Shown here one piece after another: positions 53,878-62,899 of a DNA stretch of 64,000 bases (position 1 is the first letter of the stretch; every line of letters begins with the position of its first letter). Made by a program: the position numbers and the translations under genes. The notes below the pieces were generated by a model. It saw only the letters and a program-made list of their open reading frames with translations. It searched no databases and was not told the DNA's origin. This DNA is from Bacteroidales bacterium WCE2008 (lineage in GTDB: Bacteria > Bacteroidota > Bacteroidia > Bacteroidales > UBA932). Location: assembly GCA_900167925.1 (NCBI GenBank), contig FUZM01000002.1:186001-250000 (forward strand), read 5' to 3'.

Positions 53878-54735
53878 ATGAGAAAGATAGTAGTATTAGC
53901 ATTGCTCCTTTCCCTCGCAGTAACGGCCGGGGCCATGGAGAAGAGGGATACCATCGATATATCCATCGACTCGCTGATGATGACCGACGAGTATCTGGAC
54001 ACCGTCAATGTAAAGAAGTCGTTCGTGCTGAACAATTATTCCATGATCGGAATCCAGTATGGAGTCGGGATCAACAGCATGAGCTTCAATCCGGAGAAAC
54101 GCCAGTCGTCTCTATTTACTCCGAGGCACTTCGGAATAACGTTTACCACATACAGCAAGCTTTTCGGCTTCATGCCATATTTCGGTCTCGAGGCCGGAGT
54201 CTTCTACGGACAGGGCGGATATAAATTCAAGAAGGACCATGAGGGCAATTATACCTCTACCGTGGACCATGCGATTGAATGTACCTACGATTATATCGAA
54301 GTCCCGATGATGATGCATCTGCACCTGGACCTGCAGAACTTCAAGCTTATAGCGAATGCCGGCATGTATGGAGGTTACCGCTACAAGGTGCACAGGATCT
54401 GGGAGGAAGGCTATGATGATCCGGAGCATACCGACGCATTCTACGACTATGACATCAAATTCGACTACGGTCTCAAGGGAGGTCTGGGCTTCGGAGTAGT
54501 GTTCGATCCTGTCGAATTCCACGTCAAAGGCCTTGTACGTTATGGTTTCGGATCCATTTACAAACCGGACTACCATAGCAAAGACCATTTCAGATTTGCA
54601 AAGCCATTCGACATAGAAATCTGCGTCGGGGCCTGCATCCAGCTTACAAAAAGAACCGGAAAGACCAGAGGCATGCTCAGACGTGAAGCCTACGATATGG
54701 TATATCATCCGGAAAACTACGAAAACGGAAAATAA
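53878..54735 (+). CDS. Outer-membrane beta-barrel protein
   Basis: The 285-residue protein has a signal peptide (MRKIVVLALLLSLAVTAGA). A barrel of about eight to ten amphipathic strands follows, with aromatic girdles (IGIQYGVGINSMSFNPEK, YFGLEAGVFYGQGGYKF, KLIANAGMYGGYRYK, GLKGGLGFGVVFDPVEFHVKGLVRYGFGS). The layout resembles the PorT-like/OMP_b-brl_2 proteins of Bacteroidetes. No ligand or enzymatic motif is seen. It lies between the Ig-like lipoprotein (2-base gap) and ispG (one-base overlap), so it is co-expressed with them, and an envelope partner role for the lipoprotein is possible. Confidence 0.78.
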   Translation: MRKIVVLALLLSLAVTAGAMEKRDTIDISIDSLMMTDEYLDTVNVKKSFVLNNYSMIGIQYGVGINSMSFNPEKRQSSLFTPRHFGITFTTYSKLFGFMPYFGLEAGVFYGQGGYKFKKDHEGNYTSTVDHAIECTYDYIEVPMMMHLHLDLQNFKLIANAGMYGGYRYKVHRIWEEGYDDPEHTDAFYDYDIKFDYGLKGGLGFGVVFDPVEFHVKGLVRYGFGSIYKPDYHSKDHFRFAKPFDIEICVGACIQLTKRTGKTRGMLRREAYDMVYHPENYENGK

Positions 54736-56081
54736 TGGAAACTCTGACGGCTAAAGTAGGGAATGTACTTATAGGGAGCGGAAACAGAATCGTCCCCCAG
54801 ACAATGTGCAACACCCATACATCGGATGTTGAAGGCACCGTTGCCCAGTGCGTGAGAATGCATGAGGCCGGAGCCGGACTAATAAGAATAACCTGCCCCG
54901 GGATGGGCGACGTCAAATATATGAAGGAAATCAGGGAGAAGCTGCGCGCAATGGGCATCGACACTCCCCTGGTGGCCGATATCCATTTCTCTTCGGAGAC
55001 CGCGATTGCCGTGGCCCCTTATGTGGAGAAAGTCAGGATCAACCCGGGCAACTTCAACAGAGACCATGAGGAGGCCTGCCGACAATTCTCAAGGCTGGTC
55101 AAAGTCTGCAAGGAACATGGCACCGCAATCAGGATCGGCCTCAATCATGGTTCGCTCGGAGACAGGATCACCAATCTCTACGGCAATACCCCTAATGCGA
55201 TGGCCAAAGCCGCCATGGAGTGGCTGGAACTGTGTATCGCAGAGGATTTCCTGAATGTCGTTGTATCCCTCAAGTCCAGCAATACCATCGTAATGGTGGA
55301 AGCCTACAGACTCCTTGCCGAGGCTATGCAGAAGAGAGGAGTAGTCTTCCCTGTCCATGTTGGCGTAACCGAAGCCGGAAACGGTGACTCAGGCAGAATA
55401 AAGTCATGCGTGGGCATTTCCGCCCTTCTTTCTGAAGGAATAGGAAATACCATAAGGGTGTCGCTTACGGAAGATCCGGTAAATGAGATTCCGGTCGCCA
55501 GATATCTTGCAGACCGTTATGACGGTCTCATCGGCTCGTCCATGGCTTCTGTCAGGATCTCCGGACGCAAGGCCGAAGCTACATACGACTCCCCTTCCAG
55601 AGAAAGACTGGTTCTGGACGTGGCCTGCGATTTCGGGAAAAGACTTCTTGACAAGGAAATCGACGAACTGTCGATTGACGGTACATATAGGGACGAAGAC
55701 GGCAAGGAAGTGTCAATTGCCGGATCGGGACTCGCCGAATATCTTGTAGATGAACTCCTTCAGGCGACAAGGCGCCGTTTCTATAAACCGGAATATATCG
55801 CCTGCCCTGGCTGCGGCAGGACAATGTATGACCTGCAAGACGCATTCGAGGCTGTTAAGGCTCGCACAGGCCACCTCAAGGACGTGGTGATCGCCGTGAT
55901 GGGCTGTATAGTGAACGGCCCGGGAGAGATGGCAGACGCTGACTGGGGATATGTCGGAGAAGGCAACCATAAGGTCTCCATATATCACGGAAAAGAGCCT
56001 GTCCTTCGCCACGTACCGGATATGGAGGCTGTAGACAAGCTCGTAGAACTGATAGAAGCTGATTCAGCTTCCAAGAAATAA
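54735..56081 (+). CDS. ispG: 4-hydroxy-3-methylbut-2-en-1-yl diphosphate synthase IspG
   Basis: The 448-residue iron-sulfur enzyme carries out the penultimate step of the MEP isoprenoid pathway. The TIM-barrel half has VPQTMCNTHTSDVEGTV, LIRITCPG, PLVADIHFS, VRINPGNF and IRIGLNHGSLGD. The C-terminal half holds the [4Fe-4S] ligands (CPGCGRTMYDLQ and VAVMGCIVNGPGE-type). Its length lies between the E. coli type (372) and the usual Bacteroidetes type with a large insert (about 600), so the insert domain is reduced to about 80 residues. The start overlaps the stop of the preceding barrel protein gene by one base. Confidence 0.93.
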   Translation: METLTAKVGNVLIGSGNRIVPQTMCNTHTSDVEGTVAQCVRMHEAGAGLIRITCPGMGDVKYMKEIREKLRAMGIDTPLVADIHFSSETAIAVAPYVEKVRINPGNFNRDHEEACRQFSRLVKVCKEHGTAIRIGLNHGSLGDRITNLYGNTPNAMAKAAMEWLELCIAEDFLNVVVSLKSSNTIVMVEAYRLLAEAMQKRGVVFPVHVGVTEAGNGDSGRIKSCVGISALLSEGIGNTIRVSLTEDPVNEIPVARYLADRYDGLIGSSMASVRISGRKAEATYDSPSRERLVLDVACDFGKRLLDKEIDELSIDGTYRDEDGKEVSIAGSGLAEYLVDELLQATRRRFYKPEYIACPGCGRTMYDLQDAFEAVKARTGHLKDVVIAVMGCIVNGPGEMADADWGYVGEGNHKVSIYHGKEPVLRHVPDMEAVDKLVELIEADSASKK

Positions 56082-56082
56082 G

Positions 56083-56742
56083 CTATTTAAGCTCGGCAAT
56101 CACTGTCTCGCTTGCGACAGTAAGGTCGCCAAGCTTGACTTTTATGTCCGCATCAAGCGGAAGATACATGTCGATACGGGAACCGAACTTGATGACACCG
56201 CACTGGTCCCCGGCCTTGACCTCATTTCCTTCTTTTGAATAGCAGACGATCCTGCGGGCGAAAGTGCCGGCAATCTGCTTGAAGAGGATTTCGTCCTTAC
56301 CGTTGCTGAGCGCGGTCGATGAATGCTCGTTAAGCTCGGAAGCCTTAGGATGGAAAGCAAGTAGATATTTGCCCGGATGGTACTTGTAATAAGTAACCTT
56401 TCCATCTATAGGCCAATAGTTTACATGCACATCGAAGAAGTTCATATAAACCGAGACCTGGATACACTCCTTCTTGAGATACTCTTTCTCGAAAACCTTT
56501 TCAACTACAACAACCTTTCCATCAGCCACTGATGTTACAAGATTGCCAGTACCGAGAGCCTTCCTCTCAGGAACGCGGTGGAACCAGGTAACGAATCCCA
56601 TGAAAACAACGAGCAGGACAATCAGAACAGTCCTGATGATGCCGGGATCCAGAAGCCACAATAACAAGGCTATGCAGGAGATTGCGACGAGCCACGCCTT
56701 AAGAATGGTACCGTAGCAGTCTTTCTGGATAACAAATCGCAT
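56083..56742 (-). CDS. psd: Phosphatidylserine decarboxylase family protein
   Basis: The 219-residue proenzyme converts phosphatidylserine to phosphatidylethanolamine. Two N-terminal membrane segments (about 14-55) precede the domain with QVSVYMNFFDVHVNYWPIDG, YHPGKYLLAFHPKASELNEHSS and the self-cleavage site IKFGSRIDMYLP. The Gly-Ser pair in that site yields the pyruvoyl cofactor. It is the short bacterial type. It is the last gene of an rsfS-ftsH-cdsA-psd run (22-base gap to cdsA) that joins phospholipid synthesis steps. It converges with ispG with a one-base gap. Confidence 0.93.
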   Translation of the reverse strand: MRFVIQKDCYGTILKAWLVAISCIALLLWLLDPGIIRTVLIVLLVVFMGFVTWFHRVPERKALGTGNLVTSVADGKVVVVEKVFEKEYLKKECIQVSVYMNFFDVHVNYWPIDGKVTYYKYHPGKYLLAFHPKASELNEHSSTALSNGKDEILFKQIAGTFARRIVCYSKEGNEVKAGDQCGVIKFGSRIDMYLPLDADIKVKLGDLTVASETVIAELK

Positions 56743-56764
56743 AGTCGTATAAAATAATAATAAG

Positions 56765-57592
56765 TTAAATCAGGTATAAAACCAGGAGATAAATCACTCC
56801 TGCAGGGAAAGCGAACAGAGTACTGTCGAATCTGTCCATCATTCCGCCATGGCCCGGAATCACCGAACCCGAATCTTTGATATCATGACAACGCTTCCAC
56901 TGGGACTCGAACAGGTCTCCATAGACTCCTGCTATATGCATGACCACCGCAAGCACGGCGCAATGCACCAGCGGGAAACGGAACATGCCCACGACTCCGA
57001 GGATGACCGAAGCGATGACGGCGCATACGAGCCCGCCAAAGAAACCTGCCCATGTCTTCTTCGGAGAAATCTCTTCGAACAGCTTCTTCGGGAATTTCTT
57101 GCCGAGAGTCAGTCCTGCGCAATAAGCGCCGACGTCCGATGACCAGATGATGATGAAGAAACAGAGCAGCAACCTGCCGTCGAACACCCCATGGTCAAAA
57201 GCGATCAGATTTGACAAACCCAGCGGCACGGCGATATAGAGAAGCCCGGTATAAATATGCGAGAACAGGTCGAAACCCGACTTGTCCTTGGCATAAAGGG
57301 AATTGGACATCACTATAAGCACAGGCACAAGAGCCAGGGCGACATAGCGCCCCGGAATTCCATAGGCGGAAACCAGGAAAAGCAAGATGAACAGGATTGC
57401 GCCTGCTCCTATCGCAAGTCCGCGGGAGACCTTGTACTTATCCCCCATCGTAATGTGGTAGAATTCGGAAAGCATCATGCACATTATGAAAAGGAACAGA
57501 GCCGCGAACAGAAATTTGTCCACGGTCAGTCCAAGAATCATAAGGACAATGAAAACTATTCCGGATATACTCCTAATCAACGGATTTTTCAT
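56765..57592 (-). CDS. cdsA: Phosphatidate cytidylyltransferase CdsA
   Basis: The 275-residue membrane enzyme makes CDP-diacylglycerol from phosphatidic acid and CTP. It has eight or so spans and the CDP-family C-terminal signature, here SGSVIPGHGGMMDRFDSTLFAFP, with the conserved Gly-His-Gly-Gly and two Asp. FPKKLFEEISPKKTWAGFFGG is another family block. Its start lies inside the ftsH coding end (20-base overlap). Together with Psd it places the committed and final steps of phosphatidylethanolamine synthesis in one transcript. Confidence 0.95.
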   Translation of the reverse strand: MKNPLIRSISGIVFIVLMILGLTVDKFLFAALFLFIMCMMLSEFYHITMGDKYKVSRGLAIGAGAILFILLFLVSAYGIPGRYVALALVPVLIVMSNSLYAKDKSGFDLFSHIYTGLLYIAVPLGLSNLIAFDHGVFDGRLLLCFFIIIWSSDVGAYCAGLTLGKKFPKKLFEEISPKKTWAGFFGGLVCAVIASVILGVVGMFRFPLVHCAVLAVVMHIAGVYGDLFESQWKRCHDIKDSGSVIPGHGGMMDRFDSTLFAFPAGVIYLLVLYLI

Positions 57593-59510
57593 CTCCTTCA
57601 GGTTTTACCTTAGGTCCAAGTATAGCTTCAAGATCGTCAGCCATTATGACTTCCTTCTCGAGAAGCAGCTCGGCAACCTTCGTGAATCCTTCCATATTGT
57701 CTCTCAGAAGCTTAAGTGTCTTCTGGTGGACTTCCTCCACGAGATCCTTGACTTCCTTGTCCATGACCTCGGCAGTCTTCTCCGAATAAGGCTTGGTAAG
57801 ATTATACCCCCTTGCTCCGGTAGAATCATAGAACGACAGAGTACCGACCTTGTCGCTCATACCATAATACTGGACCATGGCATAGGCGATATTGGTAAGT
57901 CTCTCGAGATCGCTGAGAGCGCCGGAAGCAGGCTCGCCGTTGATTATTTCCTCGGCGGCACGACCTCCGATAAGAGTACACATCTCGTCAAGCATATATG
58001 ATTTTGATGAGATCTTCCTGTCTTCAGGCAGACTCCAGGTAAGACCGAGAGCCTGGCCGCGAGGTATGATGCTGACCTTGAGGACAGGGTCGGCATTCGG
58101 CAGCAGCCAGCCTACTACGGCATGGCCGGCCTCATGGTAAGCGGTAGTCCTCTTCTCCTTAGGAGACATGACTGTGGCGCTCTTACGCTCCAGACCTCCG
58201 ATTATACGGTCTACGGCATCCATGAAATCCTGATTGTCGATAGCCTCCTTGTTCCTGCGGGCGGCGGTAAGGGCAGCCTCGTTGCAGACATTGGCAATAT
58301 CGGCTCCGGAGAAGCCCGGAGTGTGCTTGGCCATAGTCTCGACATCGAAATCGCTGGCGACCTTGAGTCCGCGCAGATGCACATTGAAAATCTCGATCCT
58401 CTCCTTGACCTCAGGCAGGTCCACATGGATCTGGCGGTCGAAACGGCCGGCACGCATAAGCGCCTTGTCGAGAATATCGGCACGGTTGGTCGCCGCAAGG
58501 ATGATCACACCGCTGTTGGTATCGAATCCATCCATCTCCGTAAGGAGCTGGTTCAGAGTATTTTCTCTCTCGTCATTGGAAGAGTAGCCTACATTCTTTC
58601 CCCTGGCACGGCCCACGGCATCGATCTCATCGATGAACACTATGCATGGGGCCTTCTCCTTGGCCTGGCGGAAGAGGTCGCGGACACGGGAAGCTCCGAC
58701 ACCTACGAACATCTCCACGAAATCAGATCCTGAGATAGAGAAGAAAGGTACATTGGCCTCGCCGGCCACAGCCTTGGCAAGAAGGGTCTTTCCAGTTCCC
58801 GGAGGGCCTACGAGAAGGGCTCCCTTAGGAATCTTTCCTCCAAGGGCGGTATATTTCTGGGGATTGCGGAGGAAATCCACGATCTCCATCACCTCTTCCT
58901 TGGCGCCATACAGACCGGCAACATCGTGGAAAGTAACGTTCACCTTGTTCTTGTCGGCGAGCTTTCCGGTGGATTTCCCGACATTGAATACTCCGCCGGG
59001 ACCGCCTGCGCCGCCTCCGACGCCTTTATTCATGCCTCTGAACATCCATACCCACATAAGTACAAGAATCAGAGGGAATAACAGCCACTCGAGCACATGG
59101 CTCCACATCTGGCTGTCGTTCTCCATTATGACCTTGAACTGGTTGTCGGCAGGAAGTTCGCTGTTGAGCTGTCCGAAGACAGTCTCCGGATCGAACTTGC
59201 TGGAAACCATGAATGTAAAATGAGGAGATTTCGCAGGAACCTGACCTCCCCACTTGTCAGCATACTTGGCTATACGGTCCGGACGGACAGTCACGGTACC
59301 GCGATAGTCGTTCCTGACGAAGTTGATTTCCTTGACGTCACCGTCTCGGATTATCGATTCTACCTCCGCCCACTCCAGTTTCTGAGGATTGGCCTGCTTC
59401 TGGTTCATCAGCATATATCCTATGCCGAAGATAAGCAGAAGATAGAACCAGGAGAAACTGAAATTGAATTTCACGATTCTCCTTCTGGGATTATTGTTGT
59501 TTTCAGGCAT
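57573..59510 (-). CDS. ftsH: ATP-dependent zinc metalloprotease FtsH
   Basis: The 645-residue membrane protease degrades membrane and unstable regulatory proteins. It has two N-terminal spans (about 14-32 and 120-140) around a periplasmic domain. The AAA+ module follows with Walker A GPPGTGKT, Walker B IVFIDEID, the pore loop [14 protein letters not shown] and second-region homology. The zinc site HEAGH and [22 protein letters not shown] downstream region complete it. A charged tail ([11 protein letters not shown]) ends the protein. It follows rsfS by 10 bases and overlaps cdsA. Confidence 0.97.
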   Translation of the reverse strand: MPENNNNPRRRIVKFNFSFSWFYLLLIFGIGYMLMNQKQANPQKLEWAEVESIIRDGDVKEINFVRNDYRGTVTVRPDRIAKYADKWGGQVPAKSPHFTFMVSSKFDPETVFGQLNSELPADNQFKVIMENDSQMWSHVLEWLLFPLILVLMWVWMFRGMNKGVGGGAGGPGGVFNVGKSTGKLADKNKVNVTFHDVAGLYGAKEEVMEIVDFLRNPQKYTALGGKIPKGALLVGPPGTGKTLLAKAVAGEANVPFFSISGSDFVEMFVGVGASRVRDLFRQAKEKAPCIVFIDEIDAVGRARGKNVGYSSNDERENTLNQLLTEMDGFDTNSGVIILAATNRADILDKALMRAGRFDRQIHVDLPEVKERIEIFNVHLRGLKVASDFDVETMAKHTPGFSGADIANVCNEAALTAARRNKEAIDNQDFMDAVDRIIGGLERKSATVMSPKEKRTTAYHEAGHAVVGWLLPNADPVLKVSIIPRGQALGLTWSLPEDRKISSKSYMLDEMCTLIGGRAAEEIINGEPASGALSDLERLTNIAYAMVQYYGMSDKVGTLSFYDSTGARGYNLTKPYSEKTAEVMDKEVKDLVEEVHQKTLKLLRDNMEGFTKVAELLLEKEVIMADDLEAILGPKVKPEGDEKSVD

Positions 59511-59520
59511 TACAGTCTAA

Positions 59521-59985
59521 TTATTCTTCGTTCTGTTTCTTTCTTCCGGCAACCTTGCGTGCTGCAGCCCTCACCTTGGAAGCGGCTTTAGGCTTCACGC
59601 GGGAAGTTGCTGCGGCCTCGGCGGCTGCAGGAGCAGGTTCGTCTGAATATTCCTTACGCTTAGCGTCGGCCCAGAGATCCTCGAGACGATAGAACTCACG
59701 GTATTCGGTAAGGAAAATATGCACGACGATGTCGCTAAAGTCGAGTATGATCCAGAAATTGTTCTCCAGACCCTGCATACGGGTCACTTTGCGCCCGAGT
59801 TTCTCCTCCATCTTGACAAGCACGTTATCGGCTATGGCCGCAACGTTTGTGGTGGAGTCTGCGTTGCAGACGATGAAATAATCAGCAATAGAAGACTCTA
59901 CGGTCCTGAGGTCGAGCGAAACGACTCTCTGGCCCTTCTTCTCCAGCATCGCGTCTGCGATAGTCTTAACAGGTGATATTCTCAT
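59521..59985 (-). CDS. rsfS: Ribosome silencing factor RsfS
   Basis: The 154-residue protein blocks joining of ribosomal subunits in nutrient stress by binding L14. The core (about 1-110) has KTIADAMLEKKGQRVVSLDL, IADYFIVCNADSTTNV and QGLENNFWIILDFSDIVVHIFLTEYREFYRLEDLW. The last 45 residues form a low-complexity Ala/Lys tail not part of the family core. I chose ATG 59985 because a promoter box at 60051-60044 puts the transcript start at about 60037, right on the longer ATG at 60036. It begins the rsfS-ftsH-cdsA-psd run. Confidence 0.9.
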   Translation of the reverse strand: MRISPVKTIADAMLEKKGQRVVSLDLRTVESSIADYFIVCNADSTTNVAAIADNVLVKMEEKLGRKVTRMQGLENNFWIILDFSDIVVHIFLTEYREFYRLEDLWADAKRKEYSDEPAPAAAEAAATSRVKPKAASKVRAAARKVAGRKKQNEE

Positions 59986-60002
59986 ATTTGCTTTAACTTT
60001 CT

Positions 60003-60010
60003 TATCTTTG
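60003..60010 (+). promoter_or_regulatory. -7 box of birA
   Basis: TATCTTTG matches TAnnTTTG 57 bases before the birA ATG at 60068. It lies inside the rsfS leader, so the two divergent units overlap at their 5' ends. Confidence 0.5.
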
Positions 60011-60043
60011 TAATACAAAATAGCCATAATAGGCATTATCGTA

Positions 60044-60051
60044 CAAATTTA
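60044..60051 (-). promoter_or_regulatory. -7 box of the rsfS-ftsH-cdsA-psd operon
   Basis: TAAATTTG on the minus strand predicts a start near 60037 and a leader of about 50 bases to the ATG at 59985. Confidence 0.55.
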
Positions 60052-60067
60052 ATCAAATTCTGCACCA

Positions 60068-60814
60068 ATGGAAAAAAACTTTGGCATAAAGTGGCTTGAC
60101 GAGATAGATTCGACCAACAGCGAAGCTCTGAGGCATATCGAGGAGCTTGACAATTTGTCAGTTATAGCCGCCCGAAACCAGACCGCCGGACGCGGCCAGA
60201 GAGGCAACAGATGGGTAGTCGAGCCGGGGGCCAACCTGACATTCTCCCTGGTGCTGAAATTCGCCCCTGGCGAGCTGAGAGTCGCCGACTTCTTCTCGAT
60301 CACCGAAGCCGCCGCCGTAGCCATGGCCCGTCTCCCCATGGTCGATGCCAGGATCAAATGGCCAAACGACATTTATGTCAGGGACAGAAAACTGTGCGGA
60401 ATGCTGATTGAGAATGGCTCTGCGGGCGAATGGCTGACCTACTCGGTCGTCGGAATCGGTCTGAACGTCAACCAGACGGCCTTCGACCCGGAACTGACCA
60501 ACCCGACGTCCCTTAAGAAAATCTCCGGCAAGGACTATAGCACCGACGAGATTCTCGGGATCATACTGACGGAGTTCGGCCGTCTTCTGCCTCTTCTACG
60601 GACTGAAGAAGGACGCGCCAGCCTCCACGGAATCTACGACTCTGATATTCTCTACCGCAAAGGAATACGGAGCCGCTATCGCGACAACCTGCGCGACACC
60701 GAATTCGAGGGCATAATAAAAGGCGTCGCGAGAAACGGACGCCTAATGATCGAGAATTGCACTGAAAACAGGTCAGAGACCTATGCTTTCAAGGAATTGA
60801 GCTTCTTCATCTGA
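60068..60814 (+). CDS. birA: Biotin-[acetyl-CoA-carboxylase] ligase BirA, catalytic domain only
   Basis: The 248-residue enzyme attaches biotin to carrier proteins such as the one at 23173-23607. The catalytic domain has WLDEIDSTNSEALRHI, the biotin-AMP loop QTAGRGQRGNRW, IKWPNDIYVRDRKLCGMLIE, VGIGLNVNQT and a C-terminal SH3-like segment. There is no N-terminal helix-turn-helix, so it is not a repressor. Its 3' end overlaps the convergent rpe gene by 34 bases. Confidence 0.95.
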   Translation: MEKNFGIKWLDEIDSTNSEALRHIEELDNLSVIAARNQTAGRGQRGNRWVVEPGANLTFSLVLKFAPGELRVADFFSITEAAAVAMARLPMVDARIKWPNDIYVRDRKLCGMLIENGSAGEWLTYSVVGIGLNVNQTAFDPELTNPTSLKKISGKDYSTDEILGIILTEFGRLLPLLRTEEGRASLHGIYDSDILYRKGIRSRYRDNLRDTEFEGIIKGVARNGRLMIENCTENRSETYAFKELSFFI

Positions 60815-61452
60815 TCCACGACAGCCTTGCGGTCTTTTGCCTTGAAGACAGCGCTTCCAGCAACCAGGATCTCCGCTCCGGCATCGAAAAGCTTTCCGGC
60901 ATTGTCCGGACCTACTCCCCCGTCGACCTCTATCAGGCAACGGGTCTTGCGTCTGTCAATCTCCGCCTTTACCTTGCGGACGCGATCGTATGTCTCTTCG
61001 ATAAACTTCTGTCCCCCGAATCCGGCGAACACGCTCATTATCAACACGAAATCAGCATCCTCCAGATATGGAAACAACTCTTCTACAGGGACGTCCGGAT
61101 CGATTGCGAGCCCCGGCTTCACATCATATCCCCTCAGCGTCTGAAGCAGGTCGCGAGGATCCAGACCGGCATCCTGGCAGGCCTCGAGATGGAAACTGAT
61201 CATCTCGGCTCCAGTCTTGGCGAAACCTTCCAGATATCTGTCCGGATTGACTATCATAAGATGGATATCCATAGGTTTGACTGCTTCTTTGGCGACAGCC
61301 TGGATCACAGGGAAACCGAAGGATATGTTCGGGACGAATGTGCCGTCCATCACATCCAGATGGAGGATGTCGGCATTCTCATTGACAAAGCGCACGTCAT
61401 CTGCAAGATGCAGGAAATCGGCGGCGAGCAAAGATGGCGCGATCAGTCTCAT
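60781..61452 (-). CDS. rpe: Ribulose-phosphate 3-epimerase
   Basis: The 223-residue TIM-barrel enzyme interconverts ribulose 5-phosphate and xylulose 5-phosphate in the pentose phosphate pathway. Family blocks are IAPSLLAADFLHLADD, HLDVMDGTFVPNISFGFPV, MDIHLMIVNPDRYLEGF, VLIMSVFAGFGGQKFIEETYDRVRKV and IEVDGGVGPDNAGKLFDAG, holding the metal-binding His/Asp residues. It is the last gene after dnaA and pepD (5-base gap). Its last codons overlap birA on the other strand. Confidence 0.96.
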   Translation of the reverse strand: MRLIAPSLLAADFLHLADDVRFVNENADILHLDVMDGTFVPNISFGFPVIQAVAKEAVKPMDIHLMIVNPDRYLEGFAKTGAEMISFHLEACQDAGLDPRDLLQTLRGYDVKPGLAIDPDVPVEELFPYLEDADFVLIMSVFAGFGGQKFIEETYDRVRKVKAEIDRRKTRCLIEVDGGVGPDNAGKLFDAGAEILVAGSAVFKAKDRKAVVDQMKKLNSLKA

Positions 61453-61457
61453 GATAC

Positions 61458-62888
61458 TTAGCTGAAATTAGTGACTACGTCTATAAGATGTTTAACGAAT
61501 TTCTCATTGGAAGCCAGGTCGAGCTTCTCTCCTGGGGCATGGACGCCCCTGAGGGTAGGGCCGAACGAAATCATGTCGAGGTCCGGGAACTTCTCAAGAA
61601 ACAGGCCGCACTCCAGTCCGGCATGGATTGCCTTCACCTCCGGCTCGACGCCGAACATACGGACGTAACTGTCGAAAGCGACTTTGAGGATATGCGAATT
61701 CATGTTCGGTTTCCATCCAGGGTATGGATCGGTCCTGACGACTTCGGCTCCGGCGAGCTTGAAGCAGGCCTCTATCTTCTCGGCCATGAAATCAAGCGCA
61801 GACATAACCGAGCTTCTCTGGCTGGTAAGCACCTGGATCCTTGCCGGCTCTATCATACGCACGGAAGCGAGGTTGTTGGAGGTCTCGACAAGTCCTGGGA
61901 TGTCCTGGCTCATTGCGAGAACGCCGTGATGGACGGCGACCAGGGACGAGAGAAGTCTGGCAGCGACGGCGGAGTCGATGGCTTTCTCGTTCATGACCAT
62001 CCTCCTGCACTCGACAGTTACTCCAGGGTCGCTGGTGGCAAACTCTGCTGACAGAGCCTTGCCGAACTCGATGAAACGGCGGGAGAATTCCTCGCTCCTG
62101 GAAGAAGGCACGGCCACGATGGCCTCGCATTCTCTCGGGATGGCGTTATGCTTGTTTCCGCCTTTGAAGAGAATGAGCTGGAAACCGGAACCGAGTTCCG
62201 AATAAAGGAAACGGGCGAGCTGCTGGATGGTATTGCAGCGCTCTTTATTGATATCGTCGCCGCTATGACCACCCATGGCTCCGAAAATCCTCAGATGAAG
62301 CCTGTCGGAACCGGGACTTACGAATTCAGTCTGGTACTCGAAGGTCGCGGTGGTATTGACTCCGCCGGCGCAGCCTACGAAAAGCTGGCCTTCGTCCTCC
62401 GAATCGAGGTTGATAAGGGTCTTTCCGGTAATGAAGCCTGGCTCAAGGGCCATGGCTCCGTCCATTCCGGTCTCTTCGGAGATAGTGAAAAGACACTCTA
62501 TGCGGCCCATGGGAAGATCGCTGTCAAGGAGAGCCAGACAGGCGGCCACACCGATACCGTCATCAGCACCGAGAGTGGTATCCTTGGCTATCATCCAGCC
62601 ATCTTCTATGACATAGCTGATCGGATCCTTGGCGAAATCATGGGAACAGCCTGCGTTTTTCTCGCAGACCATATCCTGATGCCCCTGAAGCACAAGCGTA
62701 GGGACATTTTCTTTACCTTTTGATGCTGGTTTTGCTATTACGACGTTGCCGGTAGAGTCTGTCTTGCACTCAAGCTCTCTGTCGGCGGCGAATTTCTGAA
62801 GAAATGCGGTCATCTGCTCTTCGTGACCGGATTCCCGCGGGATTTTGGTAATCTCGCGGAAAATTTCAAGAACTGATTCTGAATTCAT
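61458..62888 (-). CDS. pepD: Aminoacyl-histidine dipeptidase PepD (M20 family)
   Basis: The 476-residue zinc peptidase cleaves Xaa-His and other dipeptides. It shows the M20 metal site with GHQDMVCEKNA, the bridging DDGIGVA, the catalytic Glu pair in ISEETGMDGA and SEDEGQLFVGCAGG. The lid domain and the C-terminal ECGLFLEKFPDLDMISFGP complete it. It is cytosolic (no signal). It follows dnaA by 11 bases and precedes rpe by 5, so the three could be one transcript. Confidence 0.94.
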   Translation of the reverse strand: MNSESVLEIFREITKIPRESGHEEQMTAFLQKFAADRELECKTDSTGNVVIAKPASKGKENVPTLVLQGHQDMVCEKNAGCSHDFAKDPISYVIEDGWMIAKDTTLGADDGIGVAACLALLDSDLPMGRIECLFTISEETGMDGAMALEPGFITGKTLINLDSEDEGQLFVGCAGGVNTTATFEYQTEFVSPGSDRLHLRIFGAMGGHSGDDINKERCNTIQQLARFLYSELGSGFQLILFKGGNKHNAIPRECEAIVAVPSSRSEEFSRRFIEFGKALSAEFATSDPGVTVECRRMVMNEKAIDSAVAARLLSSLVAVHHGVLAMSQDIPGLVETSNNLASVRMIEPARIQVLTSQRSSVMSALDFMAEKIEACFKLAGAEVVRTDPYPGWKPNMNSHILKVAFDSYVRMFGVEPEVKAIHAGLECGLFLEKFPDLDMISFGPTLRGVHAPGEKLDLASNEKFVKHLIDVVTNFS

Positions 62889-62899
62889 AATCCTGTATT

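Noticed and set aside
56055..56071. GAAGCTG-ATT-CAGCTTC palindrome at the ispG end as a terminator for psd
   Set aside because: The stem is only 7 bp and the minus-strand exit (TATCAG) has no T-run.
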